53,248 nucleotides of DNA from Bordetella parapertussis (GTDB lineage: Bacteria > Pseudomonadota > Gammaproteobacteria > Burkholderiales > Burkholderiaceae_B). Positions within the stretch are counted from its first letter, which is position 1, and every line of letters begins with the position of its first letter. The notes under the pieces were generated by a model. That model was given only the letters and a program-made list of their open reading frames with translations. It had not been told where the DNA came from and searched no databases. The position numbers and the translations under genes are program-made. This document shows, piece by piece, positions 17,098-26,547 of the stretch. The DNA lies in the NCBI GenBank assembly GCA_945872285.1, contig CAMBZR010000016.1:1-53248 (forward strand), in the 5' to 3' direction.

Positions 17098-17439
17098 TCA
17101 AGCAGTGGGTGCGACGTATTCGCCGTATTGATTCGCGGCCTTTTCAGAATCGCTTGCGTACCAAACAATCAACACGATGATCCCGATCAGGGTGAAGGCA
17201 ATTAAGATCCACCAGCCGGTACGACCAATATCGTGCAGGCGGCGTACCGTGGCAGCCAACAAGGGCAAAAACAACACCAAGCTGACAACACCAGCAATAC
17301 TCACGCCGACCGCCATTTGCGCGAACCAACTCAGCAGCAAAGTAAACAAATAAAACCACCAGAACTCACTGCGTGTTGCACGACCGCTAAAGGTTGCGAA
17401 TTTTGAAAAACACGTTGTAATGGCTGTCGGAAAATTCAT
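17098..17439 (-). CDS. DUF805 family membrane protein
   Basis: Small inner-membrane protein (113 aa) with about four hydrophobic segments. The family marks are FSGRATRSEFWWFYLF near residue 20 and RRLHDIGRTGWW near residue 73. The ATG at 17439 is chosen because GAGG lies six bases upstream; two upstream starts (ATG 17454, GTG 17469) exist. It stands alone between convergent and divergent neighbours. No molecular function is established for the family. Confidence 0.87.
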   Translation of the reverse strand: MNFPTAITTCFSKFATFSGRATRSEFWWFYLFTLLLSWFAQMAVGVSIAGVVSLVLFLPLLAATVRRLHDIGRTGWWILIAFTLIGIIVLIVWYASDSEKAANQYGEYVAPTA

Positions 17440-17637
17440 GTTGACCTCAATCATAGAGTTAGTAGGCACTCCGAGACACTATATTACGTTTCGCCCTCTC
17501 GTACTAAATATTGTATGAGTCAGCGTAATTTCTTGTATATTTAACAACGCTTGGCGCCAGGTCGTGTCGCAACCGCTTACGGTCTCGCCCGCAGTCATTC
17601 AAACAACATGCGCCTGAGATCGGGCGCCGGAGATCAA

Positions 17638-18597
17638 ATGAAAACTCGCATTCTTACCGGCCTAGCGGCCCTGTTGCTTAGCGTGAATTGCCTGGCGGCC
17701 TTTCCTGAAAGAGCGGTGACACTTATTGCTCCGTTTCCGGCCGGTGGTGCAGCTGACGTGATCGCCCGTTTGCTCTCCAGACAACTTGAACTGCAACTCG
17801 GCAAACCAGTCATCGTCGAAAACAAAGCAGGCGCGGGTAGCGTGATTGGTGCAACTTACGTTGCTAATGCCAAGCCTGATGGTTACACCCTCTTACTTGG
17901 CTCAAACTCAACCTTTGTCTTAAACCCGGCTTTAATGGCTCAGATTCCTTACGATGCTGCGGTTGATTTTGATGTCATTGGCAAAGTCGGTGTGCTCGGT
18001 TTAGCGTTGCTTGTCAATCCACAACTCCCAGCCAAAAACGTTGCAGAACTGATTGCCCTGATCCGTGCGAACCCAGATAAATATTCGTACGCTAGTTATG
18101 GTAACGGCACCACTTCAAACTTTGCTGGAGCAATGTTTAATTCGATTACCGGTTTGAATGTGATGCATATCCCTTACAAGGGCAGCACCCCCGCCATGAA
18201 CGATACGATCGGCGGACAAGTGCCGATCGCGTATGACACGATTTTGGCGACGACACCGCAACATAATGCAGGTCGTATTCGGGCGCTAGCTGTTACCAGC
18301 CTCAAGCGTTCAGCCCTATTGCCTAATATCCCCACCTTAGCAGAGTCAGGGTTAAAAGACTTCAATGTTGTGGCTTGGAATGCCGTTGTCGGTCCGAAAG
18401 GCTTACCCGCTGACGTCAAAGCTGTATTGCAAAAGGCGTTGAAAGCAGTCATTGAAGACCCAGCCGTCGTCGAGAAAATGGCCGCTACGGGTTTTGATAT
18501 CAGTTGGAACCCCGCTAACGACTGGGCGCAAATGATTCGGGCTGAAATTGCTGAGTCCAAAGACATAGCAGCCAAAGCAAAAATAAAAATTGAGTAG
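17638..18597 (+). CDS. Bug family (TctC-type) tripartite tricarboxylate transporter substrate-binding protein
   Basis: Periplasmic binding protein (319 aa) that captures a carboxylate or related solute. A clear signal peptide (MKTRILTGLAALLLSVNCLA) is followed by the family start FPERAVTLIAPFPAGGAADV. Other family marks are VENKAGAGSVIGA, PYKGSTPAMND and LAESGLKDFNV. GGAG is five bases before the ATG at 17638. No TctA/TctB membrane subunits are in the window, which is common for Bug proteins in Alcaligenaceae. The 198 bases upstream contain TTGGCGCCAG-type sequence but no clear promoter. Ligand unknown. Confidence 0.93.
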   Translation: MKTRILTGLAALLLSVNCLAAFPERAVTLIAPFPAGGAADVIARLLSRQLELQLGKPVIVENKAGAGSVIGATYVANAKPDGYTLLLGSNSTFVLNPALMAQIPYDAAVDFDVIGKVGVLGLALLVNPQLPAKNVAELIALIRANPDKYSYASYGNGTTSNFAGAMFNSITGLNVMHIPYKGSTPAMNDTIGGQVPIAYDTILATTPQHNAGRIRALAVTSLKRSALLPNIPTLAESGLKDFNVVAWNAVVGPKGLPADVKAVLQKALKAVIEDPAVVEKMAATGFDISWNPANDWAQMIRAEIAESKDIAAKAKIKIE

Positions 18598-18694
18598 AAT
18601 TTTTTGAAGTTCGATCGCGATAATTTTTTTGCGTTCTGTCGCAATCAGAATCGGAATCAGAATCCGGCTCACTTAACGTTTCTTTGGATCACAC

Positions 18695-19309
18695 ATGTCA
18701 CTTTTTTTGATTCGCCACGGCGAAACGCTGTTGAATGCAGCACGCACCGTTCAGCCGGCCGCAACCCCTCTTGCGCCGCGCGGACTTGCGCAGGCTGAGC
18801 TCGTCGCCGCGCGCGTGGTTGGGCTTAAACCTGCAGCGATCTTATCAAGCGATATGCCGCGCGCCTGGCAGACTGCCGAGGCAATCGCGCGTCATACGGG
18901 GCTCGAACCTCTAAGCACTGAGCTATTACGCGAGCGTAACTTTGGTGATCTGCGCGGCCGCCCTTACGACACACTGAGCTTTAATCCACTTGAGATGATT
19001 GAGGCACCCGCAAACGGTGAGTCGTTAGCCGAGTTTCACGAGCGCGTGGCCGAGGCCTTTGAGTATGCGGCGCGGCTGCGCGTATCGCTCGATGGCCCAT
19101 TGGTGGTGGTTTGCCATGGCTTGGTGATTCATGCCATGCTGGCCAATTGCATTGACGTGGGCAAACATCCGATACCTGCGCGCATCGGCAACACTTCGAT
19201 CACCCGAGTAGTTGCGCAGCACCCTTTCACTGCTGAACTCGTGAACTGTACGGCCCACCTAGACGGCACCGATTTAGCGGAAGATACTAAAAGCTTATCG
19301 GGCGGCTGA
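18695..19309 (+). CDS. Histidine phosphatase family protein
   Basis: Phosphoglycerate-mutase-like phosphatase (204 aa). The catalytic motif LIRHGET is at residues 5-11, the acid region ERNFGDLRG near residue 75, and the second histidine in VVCHGLVIHAML near residue 135. It is intact. It follows the Bug binding protein by 97 bases on the same strand; the link is not obvious. Family members dephosphorylate sugar phosphates, nucleotides or cobalamin precursors; the substrate is unknown. Confidence 0.9.
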   Translation: MSLFLIRHGETLLNAARTVQPAATPLAPRGLAQAELVAARVVGLKPAAILSSDMPRAWQTAEAIARHTGLEPLSTELLRERNFGDLRGRPYDTLSFNPLEMIEAPANGESLAEFHERVAEAFEYAARLRVSLDGPLVVVCHGLVIHAMLANCIDVGKHPIPARIGNTSITRVVAQHPFTAELVNCTAHLDGTDLAEDTKSLSGG

Positions 19310-19333
19310 CGCACGCGACACACGCCGCGGCCG

Positions 19334-20563
19334 TCAACGCAGACCGAATAGATTTTTTATTTTCTGCCACAGGATACTAAACAGGACGCCGACCGGGTTG
19401 ATGGCCTGAGGCTCAAAGGGCTCTGCGACCTCAGGCTGAGCTAAACGCTGTGTCACGTTCTGACCAAAATCCGCCACCATTCGCCGCACAAATTCTTGCA
19501 CCAAGCCCGAGCGTGAAAACTGTGCCAAGGGCCCCTGCAAGGTGTAGAGTAATTCGACAGCAACACGCGTACTTGAGGCACTTAACACTTCGAGTTGATA
19601 ACGCACATCGCCGGTCGCACGCGACTGGCTGACCGAATCCTGACCCGTCCCTTTCAAGACCGCAACCCGTTGAGCTGCATCACGCTCAATGGTGGCGCTA
19701 CCTTTGAAGGTTGCAGACATAGGGCCAAATTTAATTGCAATCTTGCCTGCGACCTGCTCGAGCGTTTCGCTTTCAACCTGTGCGCCAGGCAAACAACTTG
19801 CGACCGCTTTTAAGTCAGACATGAAAGTCCAAACCTCGTCAACGCCAAATGGCAGATCAAACGACGCGCTGACTTTCGTACCTTTTTGACGACCCTGCTG
19901 CTGATCTGCTTGGCGAGCTGAATCACTGCCAACGGTGGCAGCGCGTGCAGCGAGTGGATCACCCGAGTCAGGGGCTTGTGCAATCTGACGCTTGGCTTCA
20001 AAGCTCATGAAATCTTGCGCAGCCTCTGGACGGGCAACAGGCTGCGCCCCCCGCTTGGTCATCGCTGCACGCAACGCTTGAACCTGAACATCCGGCTCAG
20101 CGCGTAAGTCTTGCAAGACAGCCAAGATCGCCGACACAATCCCCATGTAGCCGGTGCAACGGCACAAATTACCCGCGAGTTCAATACGCACGCGCTGCTC
20201 ATCGGCTTGTGGCAAGCGCAAGATGATGTCGCGCGCAGTTGCCAGCATGCCAGGCGTGCAGTAGCCACATTGCAAGGCATGATGGGCGCTGAAGGCCGCC
20301 CGCAGGCGCGCCATCACGGGATCCGACTCGTAACCTTCAATCGTGGTAATCGCACGCCCTTGGCAGGCTACTGCGTAAGTAATGCACGCTCTGACGGGTT
20401 CGCCATCAAGCAGCACAGTGCACGCGCCGCAGACGCCATGTTCGCAGCCAAGATGAGTACCCGTGAGTTGCACGACGTCGCGTAAGAAGTCACCCAAGTG
20501 GGTTCGGTCAGAGACCGCCTTTTGAATTGACTGACCGTTGACCGTTAAGGTAAGAGTATTCAT
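19334..20563 (-). CDS. Molybdenum hydroxylase small (2Fe-2S) subunit fused to a CoxG/SRPBCC domain
   Basis: Fusion protein of 409 aa. Residues 1-160 are the two-cluster iron-sulfur subunit of the xanthine dehydrogenase/CO dehydrogenase family: plant-type cluster CEHGVCGACTVLLDGEPVRAC and helical cluster CGYCTPGM with CRCTGY. A variable linker (about 160-228) joins an SRPBCC domain resembling CoxG (FDLPFGVDEVWTFMSDLKAV, then CLPGAQVE). The tail ILWQKIKNLFGLR looks amphipathic. In CO dehydrogenase clusters CoxG is a separate protein that helps attach the enzyme to the membrane, so the fusion could tether this enzyme directly. Its ATG overlaps the stop of the FAD-subunit gene (ATGA). It is the last gene of the heterocycle-type operon. 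Confidence 0.92.
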   Translation of the reverse strand: MNTLTLTVNGQSIQKAVSDRTHLGDFLRDVVQLTGTHLGCEHGVCGACTVLLDGEPVRACITYAVACQGRAITTIEGYESDPVMARLRAAFSAHHALQCGYCTPGMLATARDIILRLPQADEQRVRIELAGNLCRCTGYMGIVSAILAVLQDLRAEPDVQVQALRAAMTKRGAQPVARPEAAQDFMSFEAKRQIAQAPDSGDPLAARAATVGSDSARQADQQQGRQKGTKVSASFDLPFGVDEVWTFMSDLKAVASCLPGAQVESETLEQVAGKIAIKFGPMSATFKGSATIERDAAQRVAVLKGTGQDSVSQSRATGDVRYQLEVLSASSTRVAVELLYTLQGPLAQFSRSGLVQEFVRRMVADFGQNVTQRLAQPEVAEPFEPQAINPVGVLFSILWQKIKNLFGLR

Positions 20564-21399
20564 GCGTGCACACCAAAAGCCTGTGCGAGACAGCGCACTA
20601 TTGCAGCGCCGGCCATGCGGCGCCCTAACGTATCAAGTTGCTCAATTGCCCCCTTTAACGCGGCCTCAATGGCCGCCTCAGACGCCACAGCCAAGCCGCT
20701 GCGAGCCACTTCGCTGGCAAGCGTTTCAAGTGCCACGGGGGCACCATCTAACGCACCCACCACAATCTGAGCCGTTGCACTCGCGGGTTCAAAATAGACC
20801 GCACAGCTCGCCTCAGCGAATTCGCCTGTCTTTCGGCAAAACTTGTAGTAGCCCCAACGGGCTTGCGCGCTCAAGCGCGGCAGATGCAGCGCGGTAATCA
20901 CCTCGCCCTCGGCCAAGCTCGTGGTGTAGGCCGCCAACATGAAGTCTTGCATCTTGATGAGTCGCGGCGCTTGCTCAAAGGCGCGCACCTCAACCAGAGC
21001 GTTCAGCGCACGCGCAGCAAGTATCCAGTCGGCTGCGGGATCGGCATGCGCCAAACTACCGCCTACCGTGCCACGGTTGCGCACGGAGCGATAAGCAATA
21101 CGCGCCGCCATCTCTTGCACCGGATGCCCGCGCAAAAGCTCAAAGCAACCATCCTCAATCTCAGCATGCGTCACCGATGCCCCAACACGCACGCGCTCCT
21201 CGACCAGCTCGACACTGCGTAGCTCGTCCAAGCGCGACACATCCACCACTTGCGCCGGGCGCGCCAGCCTTAAGTTCAGCATGGGGCCCAAGGATTGACT
21301 GCCCGCCATTAATTTCGCTTGACCGTCAGAGCGAGCAAGCGCCCGCAAGGTTTCAACAAGCGTGGCGGGCATAACATATTCGAACGATGCCGCCTTCAT
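20560..21399 (-). CDS. Molybdenum hydroxylase FAD-binding (medium) subunit
   Basis: CoxM-type subunit (279 aa) that passes electrons from the iron-sulfur clusters to FAD and an acceptor. The FAD motifs are AGSQSLGPMLNLRLA near residue 32 and TVGGSLAHADPAADW near residue 112, both typical of the family. The start ATG overlaps the stop of the large subunit by four bases and its own stop overlaps the next start, so the three subunits are translationally coupled. Length is normal. Confidence 0.94.
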   Translation of the reverse strand: MKAASFEYVMPATLVETLRALARSDGQAKLMAGSQSLGPMLNLRLARPAQVVDVSRLDELRSVELVEERVRVGASVTHAEIEDGCFELLRGHPVQEMAARIAYRSVRNRGTVGGSLAHADPAADWILAARALNALVEVRAFEQAPRLIKMQDFMLAAYTTSLAEGEVITALHLPRLSAQARWGYYKFCRKTGEFAEASCAVYFEPASATAQIVVGALDGAPVALETLASEVARSGLAVASEAAIEAALKGAIEQLDTLGRRMAGAAIVRCLAQAFGVHA

Positions 21400-23765
21400 T
21401 GCACACCACCGGCTTTTTGTTCAAGCGCCTCAAGCACACGCCGCGGCGTCAACGGCGTACGCGCAAGCTCGGCTGCGCCGACTCTGCGCAAGGCATCATT
21501 GACCGCACCAAAAATTGCAGCGGGTGGTGCAATGGCGCCACCCTCGCCCATCCCTTTGGCGCCAAACTCCGTATGTGGAGAGGGCGTTTCAAAATGATCG
21601 ATCCGAATATTAGGAACCTCAGTGGCACCGGGCATCACATAGTCAGCGAGGGTTGAGGCCAGTGGCTGCGCAAAATCGTCGTAACGCATTTCTTCATACA
21701 ACGCCGTACCAATCCCCTGCGCGACCCCACCGATCGTTTGTCCTTCAACCACCATGGGGTTCACGAGCACGCCACAGTCTTCAACCACCACATAATCCAA
21801 GATTTCAACACCGCCCATTTGCGGATCAACCGCCACCAGGGCCACGTGTGTGGCATAACTAAAGGCACCCGTATCCACCCGAGGTTTATAGCCAACGGTC
21901 GCCTCTAAACCCGCCGGATCTACATCGGGCGGTAAGAGTTGTGGGCTTAGGTACCAGGCTTTTGCAATTTCACTTAAAGACACCCGACGCTCAGCGCAAC
22001 AGACCGCCCCCCCCTCAAGCACGACCTCAGTCACTTTAGCTTTCAACAAATACGCACCAATGTTCAACAGTTGCGGCACAAGCTTCTGGCAGGCTTGCGA
22101 CACCGCTCCGCCCGACATCACCAGCGAACGCGACGCGTAGGTGCCACTTGAATACGGAGTCTGCCCCGTGTCACCGTGCATGACACGCATGTTAGACAGA
22201 TCAATCCCCAACACTTCGTGCGCGATCTGCGCGAAGGTGGTTTCCATCCCTTGCCCATGCGAGTGCACCCCCACTCTAATTTCAAGACCGCCATCAGGTG
22301 TCATACGCACCATCGCCTGATCAAAGCCAGGCACAATAGGCATCCCCCAGGCCGCAAACACCGAGGTGCCGTGCGCCGATTGCTCGGTGTACGTGGCCAA
22401 GCCAACACCAATCAAGCGCCCATCGGCCTCGCCTTGTTGTTGGCGCGCGCGCACCGCTTTGACATTGATCATCTCAAGCGCACGCCTGACACTGGCCGGA
22501 TAATCACCGCTATCAAAATGTTTATTTGCCACATTCACATACGGCATCTGCTCGGGCTGTACAAGATTTTCAAGACGAATCTCCCAAGGCTCGCGACCCA
22601 CCTCAAGCGCAAGAGCGTTAAGCGTGAGTTCGATGGCAAAGCACACACCGGTGCGAGCCACGCCGCGGTAGGGTACAAAACCAGGCTTGTTGGTGGCGAC
22701 ACACTGCGTGACGCAGCGATAGCCATCGAAGGCATAGGGACCGGGCAAGTTGCCAATCGCCTGACCTGGCTCAATCCCAATCGTAAAGGGCCAGACGGAA
22801 TAGGCGCCACCGTCAATCGTAATCTTCGCATCAAGCGCCAATAAGCGGCCGCGACGATCGGCGTAGGCCGTCATCTCGTAATGATGCTCACGCGTATTCG
22901 CGCCCGCGATCAGATGTTCGCGACGGTCTTCAAGGTAGCGAAACGGCTTGCGATAGGTCTTGGCAAGCCAGGCGACGCACAACTCTTCTTGCTGCAGCAC
23001 GCACTTGTAGCCAAAGGCCCCACCCACGTCAGGCGAAATCACTCGCACCTGCCCCTGATCCATCTGCAAATACTGAGCCAGTGCCGTACGTATTAAATGC
23101 GGCACTTGCGTGGCACTCACGACCACTAACTGATTGGCCTGATGATCCCAGTAAGCCAGCACGGCTTTACCCTCAAGCGGCACCATGCACTGGCGAGCGA
23201 GGCTCATCTTTCGATGCACTACGACTTCTGCCTGTGCAGCAAGTGCGTCAAAATTTTTATCCACCGACAAGGTCACGAAAACATTGTCCTTCCATTGCTC
23301 ATGCACCAAGTTTTCGGTGGCTTGCATGGCGCTTAACACATCCGCATACGCGGGTAGCTCTTGGTACTGCACTTGCACGGTTTCGAGCAGATCTTCAGCT
23401 TCGGCGCGCGTCGGGGCAAAGCCCATCACAACCGGCTCGCCCACAAAGCGTACTTTGCCGCTCGCTAACGGCGGATGCGCCGACAGTTGATAGGTTGGCA
23501 AGGACGAGTCAGCCGCAATATCGAGTACATCGCTCAAGTGCGCGCGCGTGAACACAGTGGGCTGACTAACAGGGGGAACCTCAATGGACGTCACCCTTGC
23601 GTGCGCTAAAGGGCTGCGCATAAAAGCGACTTCAGACAACCCAGGCATCACCATATCTGCAACAAAATTTGCTTTGCCATGCAGATGACGATCATCTTCT
23701 TTACGCAACACCCTCGCCCCGATCCCCTGAGGCTTGATGCGCGCTGTGCTACCTGGGTGTCCCAT
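21396..23765 (-). CDS. Molybdenum hydroxylase large (molybdopterin-binding) subunit
   Basis: Catalytic subunit of a xanthine dehydrogenase-family hydroxylase (789 aa). It inserts oxygen from water at a C-H next to nitrogen in a heterocycle or at an aldehyde. Visible family motifs are GVGARVLRKEDDRHLHG-like text at the start, GGAFGYKCVLQQEE near residue 255, and FGAKGMGEGGAIAPP, with the active-site glutamate, near residue 735. The loop at the molybdenum site reads VPYRGVARTG, not the AYxCSFR of true CO dehydrogenase, so it is not a form I CO dehydrogenase. Substrate is unknown; neighbours suggest an N-heterocycle. Confidence 0.94.
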   Translation of the reverse strand: MGHPGSTARIKPQGIGARVLRKEDDRHLHGKANFVADMVMPGLSEVAFMRSPLAHARVTSIEVPPVSQPTVFTRAHLSDVLDIAADSSLPTYQLSAHPPLASGKVRFVGEPVVMGFAPTRAEAEDLLETVQVQYQELPAYADVLSAMQATENLVHEQWKDNVFVTLSVDKNFDALAAQAEVVVHRKMSLARQCMVPLEGKAVLAYWDHQANQLVVVSATQVPHLIRTALAQYLQMDQGQVRVISPDVGGAFGYKCVLQQEELCVAWLAKTYRKPFRYLEDRREHLIAGANTREHHYEMTAYADRRGRLLALDAKITIDGGAYSVWPFTIGIEPGQAIGNLPGPYAFDGYRCVTQCVATNKPGFVPYRGVARTGVCFAIELTLNALALEVGREPWEIRLENLVQPEQMPYVNVANKHFDSGDYPASVRRALEMINVKAVRARQQQGEADGRLIGVGLATYTEQSAHGTSVFAAWGMPIVPGFDQAMVRMTPDGGLEIRVGVHSHGQGMETTFAQIAHEVLGIDLSNMRVMHGDTGQTPYSSGTYASRSLVMSGGAVSQACQKLVPQLLNIGAYLLKAKVTEVVLEGGAVCCAERRVSLSEIAKAWYLSPQLLPPDVDPAGLEATVGYKPRVDTGAFSYATHVALVAVDPQMGGVEILDYVVVEDCGVLVNPMVVEGQTIGGVAQGIGTALYEEMRYDDFAQPLASTLADYVMPGATEVPNIRIDHFETPSPHTEFGAKGMGEGGAIAPPAAIFGAVNDALRRVGAAELARTPLTPRRVLEALEQKAGGVQ

Positions 23766-23801
23766 GCTTCACACTCTTTTCAGATAAGGTTCAAACGATT
23801 C

Positions 23802-24896
23802 CTAGCGACGACTCACCGCGGCGAAGGTGTAGTTATCCAGTGTCGCCTCAGCCAAACGGAACCAACTGGCCTCGCTCTGCTGAAACTTCTGCCACTCAGG
23901 GAAGATTGCCGCAAAGTCAGGATTTTTTTCTGACAGTTCTTTCCAGAGTTCTTGCGAAGCGTTATAAGCTGCATCCATCACATCTTTTGAAAACAGATTG
24001 ACTTTAGCGCCACCGCCAATCAGTTTACGTAAAGCCTCGGGATTTTTGGCATCATAGTTGGCCAGCATCTTGAGGGTTTGCTCGTTACAGGCGACTTCAA
24101 AGGCCGCTTGATATGCGGGTGGGAGTTCAGCAAACGCCTTGTCATTGACCATCGTGGTAATCGAGGCGCTGCCCTCAAACCAGCCTGGGGCGTAGTAGAA
24201 AGGCGCCACTTTATTTAGGCCAAGCTTTTCGTCGTCGTAAGGGCCAATCCATTCTGCTGCGTCAATCGTGCCCTTTTCGAGCGCCGAATAAATGTCGCTT
24301 GGCGGAATTTGCTGAGGCACAGCACCCAGTTTTGAAAGAACCATCCCGCCGATACCGCCAATGCGCATCTTTAAGCCTTTAATGTCGGCCAAGGACTTGA
24401 TCTCTTTGCGATACCAGCCACCCATTTGAACGCCCACATTTCCGCAGGTGAAATTGATGATGTTGTACTTTTTATAGACCTCGCGCACGAGCGGCAGGCC
24501 CCCGCCATACTGTAGCCAGGCATTATGCTGACGCGCATTCAAACCAAAACTTAGACCCGTATCAAACGCGAGCGCGGTGTTTTTACCGATAAAGTAAGTG
24601 CTGAGGGTGTGATTACACTCAACCGTGCGGTTGCTCACGCCATCCATACTTTGTAGCGCGGGCATGATTTCACCGCCTGCAAACACACGAATTTCGAATT
24701 TACCGTCAGTCAGTTGCGCGACGCGCTTACCGAGCTCTTCGGCAGAGCCATAAATCGTATCGAGTGTTTTAGGCCAGCTAGTAGACATGCGCCATTTGAC
24801 CGTGGGGTTGGTCTGGGCGAAGGCTGGCGCACCCATTGCGGCTAAACCAGCGCCAGCTACTGTTGCAGTTTGAGTAAGAAAGCGACGTCGTTGCAT
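23802..24896 (-). CDS. TRAP transporter substrate-binding protein (DctP/TakP-like), Tat-exported
   Basis: Periplasmic binding protein (364 aa). It begins with a twin-arginine signal (MQRRRFLTQT followed by a hydrophobic stretch ending at PAFA). The mature part shows DctP features: KWRMSTSWPKTLDTIYG, LKMRIGGIGGMVLSKLGA and EKGTIDAAEWIGPYDDEKLG. The ATG at 24896 has GGAG six bases upstream. It lies between hyuB and the molybdenum hydroxylase genes and in the same direction, so it likely takes up the substrate of that pathway. The DctQ/DctM membrane subunits are absent from the window. Confidence 0.93.
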   Translation of the reverse strand: MQRRRFLTQTATVAGAGLAAMGAPAFAQTNPTVKWRMSTSWPKTLDTIYGSAEELGKRVAQLTDGKFEIRVFAGGEIMPALQSMDGVSNRTVECNHTLSTYFIGKNTALAFDTGLSFGLNARQHNAWLQYGGGLPLVREVYKKYNIINFTCGNVGVQMGGWYRKEIKSLADIKGLKMRIGGIGGMVLSKLGAVPQQIPPSDIYSALEKGTIDAAEWIGPYDDEKLGLNKVAPFYYAPGWFEGSASITTMVNDKAFAELPPAYQAAFEVACNEQTLKMLANYDAKNPEALRKLIGGGAKVNLFSKDVMDAAYNASQELWKELSEKNPDFAAIFPEWQKFQQSEASWFRLAEATLDNYTFAAVSRR

Positions 24897-24983
24897 GCGG
24901 ATCTCCAAGAGATAGGTTAAATGAGCATACTGATAGGTCAAGCAAAGAGCAACAGCGGTGAAACGTCTAGCGAGCGTCAGGCG

Positions 24984-26528
24984 TCAATTTTTAACGCCGT
25001 AACCACCTCCGCCGGGTAAGCCTAGCTCGAGGATATCGCCCTCGACCATATCGACTACGCCTTTGGGGTGTTCGACTGCCTGGCCATTCAATAGCACATG
25101 ACCAGTACGTCCCGCTTGCCCGCCTTCAATACCTTTAGCGGGCACGCGTGTGCGTTCGGTTAATAAAGAGACGCGCAGGCGACCGGGCCAGCGCGACTGA
25201 AAGGATACTTTTTGTCCCATGCCACCCCGGTGCGCACCTTCGCCCCCCGAGCCTTCAATCAAACTCTTGCAACCAAAGAGCACCGGTGAGAGCATCTCTG
25301 CGACTTCGATCGGTGTGTTTGAAATATTGGCCGGAAACCCTGAAGTGGGTGGCCCATCGCGATCACGCATCGCACCCATTCCACCATTAAAGAAGAGAAT
25401 GCTCGAGAATGAGGTGCCGAGTGCAGGATTTACGCCGCGCATCAGCACGGACCAAAGCGGTGTACCACTATCGGCCTGCACGCGTTCGGGCATCACCTTG
25501 GCAAGCGCTTCAAACACTGCAGCTTGCAGCTGATGTCCGATCAAATGTCTTGCGCCCACTGCGGCGGGCGGCTTCGCATTGACGATGGTCCCTTCAGGGG
25601 CGATCACTTTAAATAGCCGCGTAAAGCCATCGTTATTTGGGATGCCTGGCGACAACAAACATTTGAAGGGATAGATCGTATAAGCATAGGTATGATTAAA
25701 GGTCTCGTTGATCCCAAACCTGACCTGCGCTGTGCTGCCGCTGTAATCGACCGTCACGCCCTCGTGACTGACGGTAACCTTGGCTTGGATTCTGATGCGC
25801 TCATCCCAACCATCAGACTCGACCGAACCGTGATAAACACCCGGTGGAATTTTTCGGAGCTCACGCAAGGCCGCGTCTTCAGAGGCTTTAAAAATGGCAC
25901 CTGCAATCTCGTTGATATCGCTTAAGCCGTACTCTTCTAACAACTCTGTCAAGCGACGCTCAGCCACGCGCAATGCCCCCACCTGCGCTTCGATATCACC
26001 ACGCACTTGCTGCGGCAAACGCACGTTGGCTTCAAGCATCTGCATGACCCAGGGGTTAAATACCCCAGCCTCAGCAAGCTTAATCACCGGAAATCGAATC
26101 CCTTCTTCGTACACTTCGCCCGCATCGGCAGACCACTGACGTCCGCCTACATCCGATAAGTGCGCGACGGCCATCGCAAAGGCGACTAAGCGCTCACCGA
26201 AAAAAATGGGCGCGACCATCGTGGCATCCGGCAGATGACCTGTACCGATCCAAGGGTCGTTGGTAAACAGGATATCGCCCGGCTTCAAGGTCTCTTGAGG
26301 AAACACTTTCAAGATCCCTTTAAGCGACAAAGGCGCTGTCCCGATAAAGCCCGGGATACTGAGAGCCGACTGCGCGACCAACCGCGCTTCGGGATCAAGC
26401 AGCACACAGGCAAAATCGTTTGACTCACGCACGACGGTCGAGAACGAGGTACGTTTAAGCGTTGCCCCGGCTTCGTCGGTAATCGCGATCAGTCTGTTCC
26501 AGTAAATCTCTAGATCAATCGGGCTCAT
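24984..26528 (-). CDS. hyuB: Hydantoinase B / 5-oxoprolinase family subunit
   Basis: Beta-type subunit (514 aa) of an ATP-dependent cyclic amide hydrolase. It begins MSPIDLEIYWNRLIAITDEA and has the family text VRESNDFACVLLD and GTGHLPDATMVAPIF; the C-terminal GLPGGGGYG is also typical. The ATG at 26528 is chosen because AAAGGAG lies eight bases upstream; a longer frame to 26573 overlaps the hyuA stop. It follows hyuA with a 19-base gap. Such A/B pairs open hydantoins, 5-oxoproline or other lactams, and also carboxylate acetone or acetophenone in distant relatives. Confidence 0.93.
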   Translation of the reverse strand: MSPIDLEIYWNRLIAITDEAGATLKRTSFSTVVRESNDFACVLLDPEARLVAQSALSIPGFIGTAPLSLKGILKVFPQETLKPGDILFTNDPWIGTGHLPDATMVAPIFFGERLVAFAMAVAHLSDVGGRQWSADAGEVYEEGIRFPVIKLAEAGVFNPWVMQMLEANVRLPQQVRGDIEAQVGALRVAERRLTELLEEYGLSDINEIAGAIFKASEDAALRELRKIPPGVYHGSVESDGWDERIRIQAKVTVSHEGVTVDYSGSTAQVRFGINETFNHTYAYTIYPFKCLLSPGIPNNDGFTRLFKVIAPEGTIVNAKPPAAVGARHLIGHQLQAAVFEALAKVMPERVQADSGTPLWSVLMRGVNPALGTSFSSILFFNGGMGAMRDRDGPPTSGFPANISNTPIEVAEMLSPVLFGCKSLIEGSGGEGAHRGGMGQKVSFQSRWPGRLRVSLLTERTRVPAKGIEGGQAGRTGHVLLNGQAVEHPKGVVDMVEGDILELGLPGGGGYGVKN

Positions 26529-26547
26529 GCCACGCTCCTTTGCTGCT

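Noticed and set aside
22176..22844. 222-residue plus-strand frame opposite the hydroxylase large subunit
   Set aside because: His/Arg-rich shadow of a conserved gene with no family motif or ribosome site.
21396..23765. Aerobic CO dehydrogenase
   Set aside because: The active-site loop reads VPYRGVARTG rather than AYxCSFR, so the enzyme belongs to the wider molybdenum hydroxylase family.
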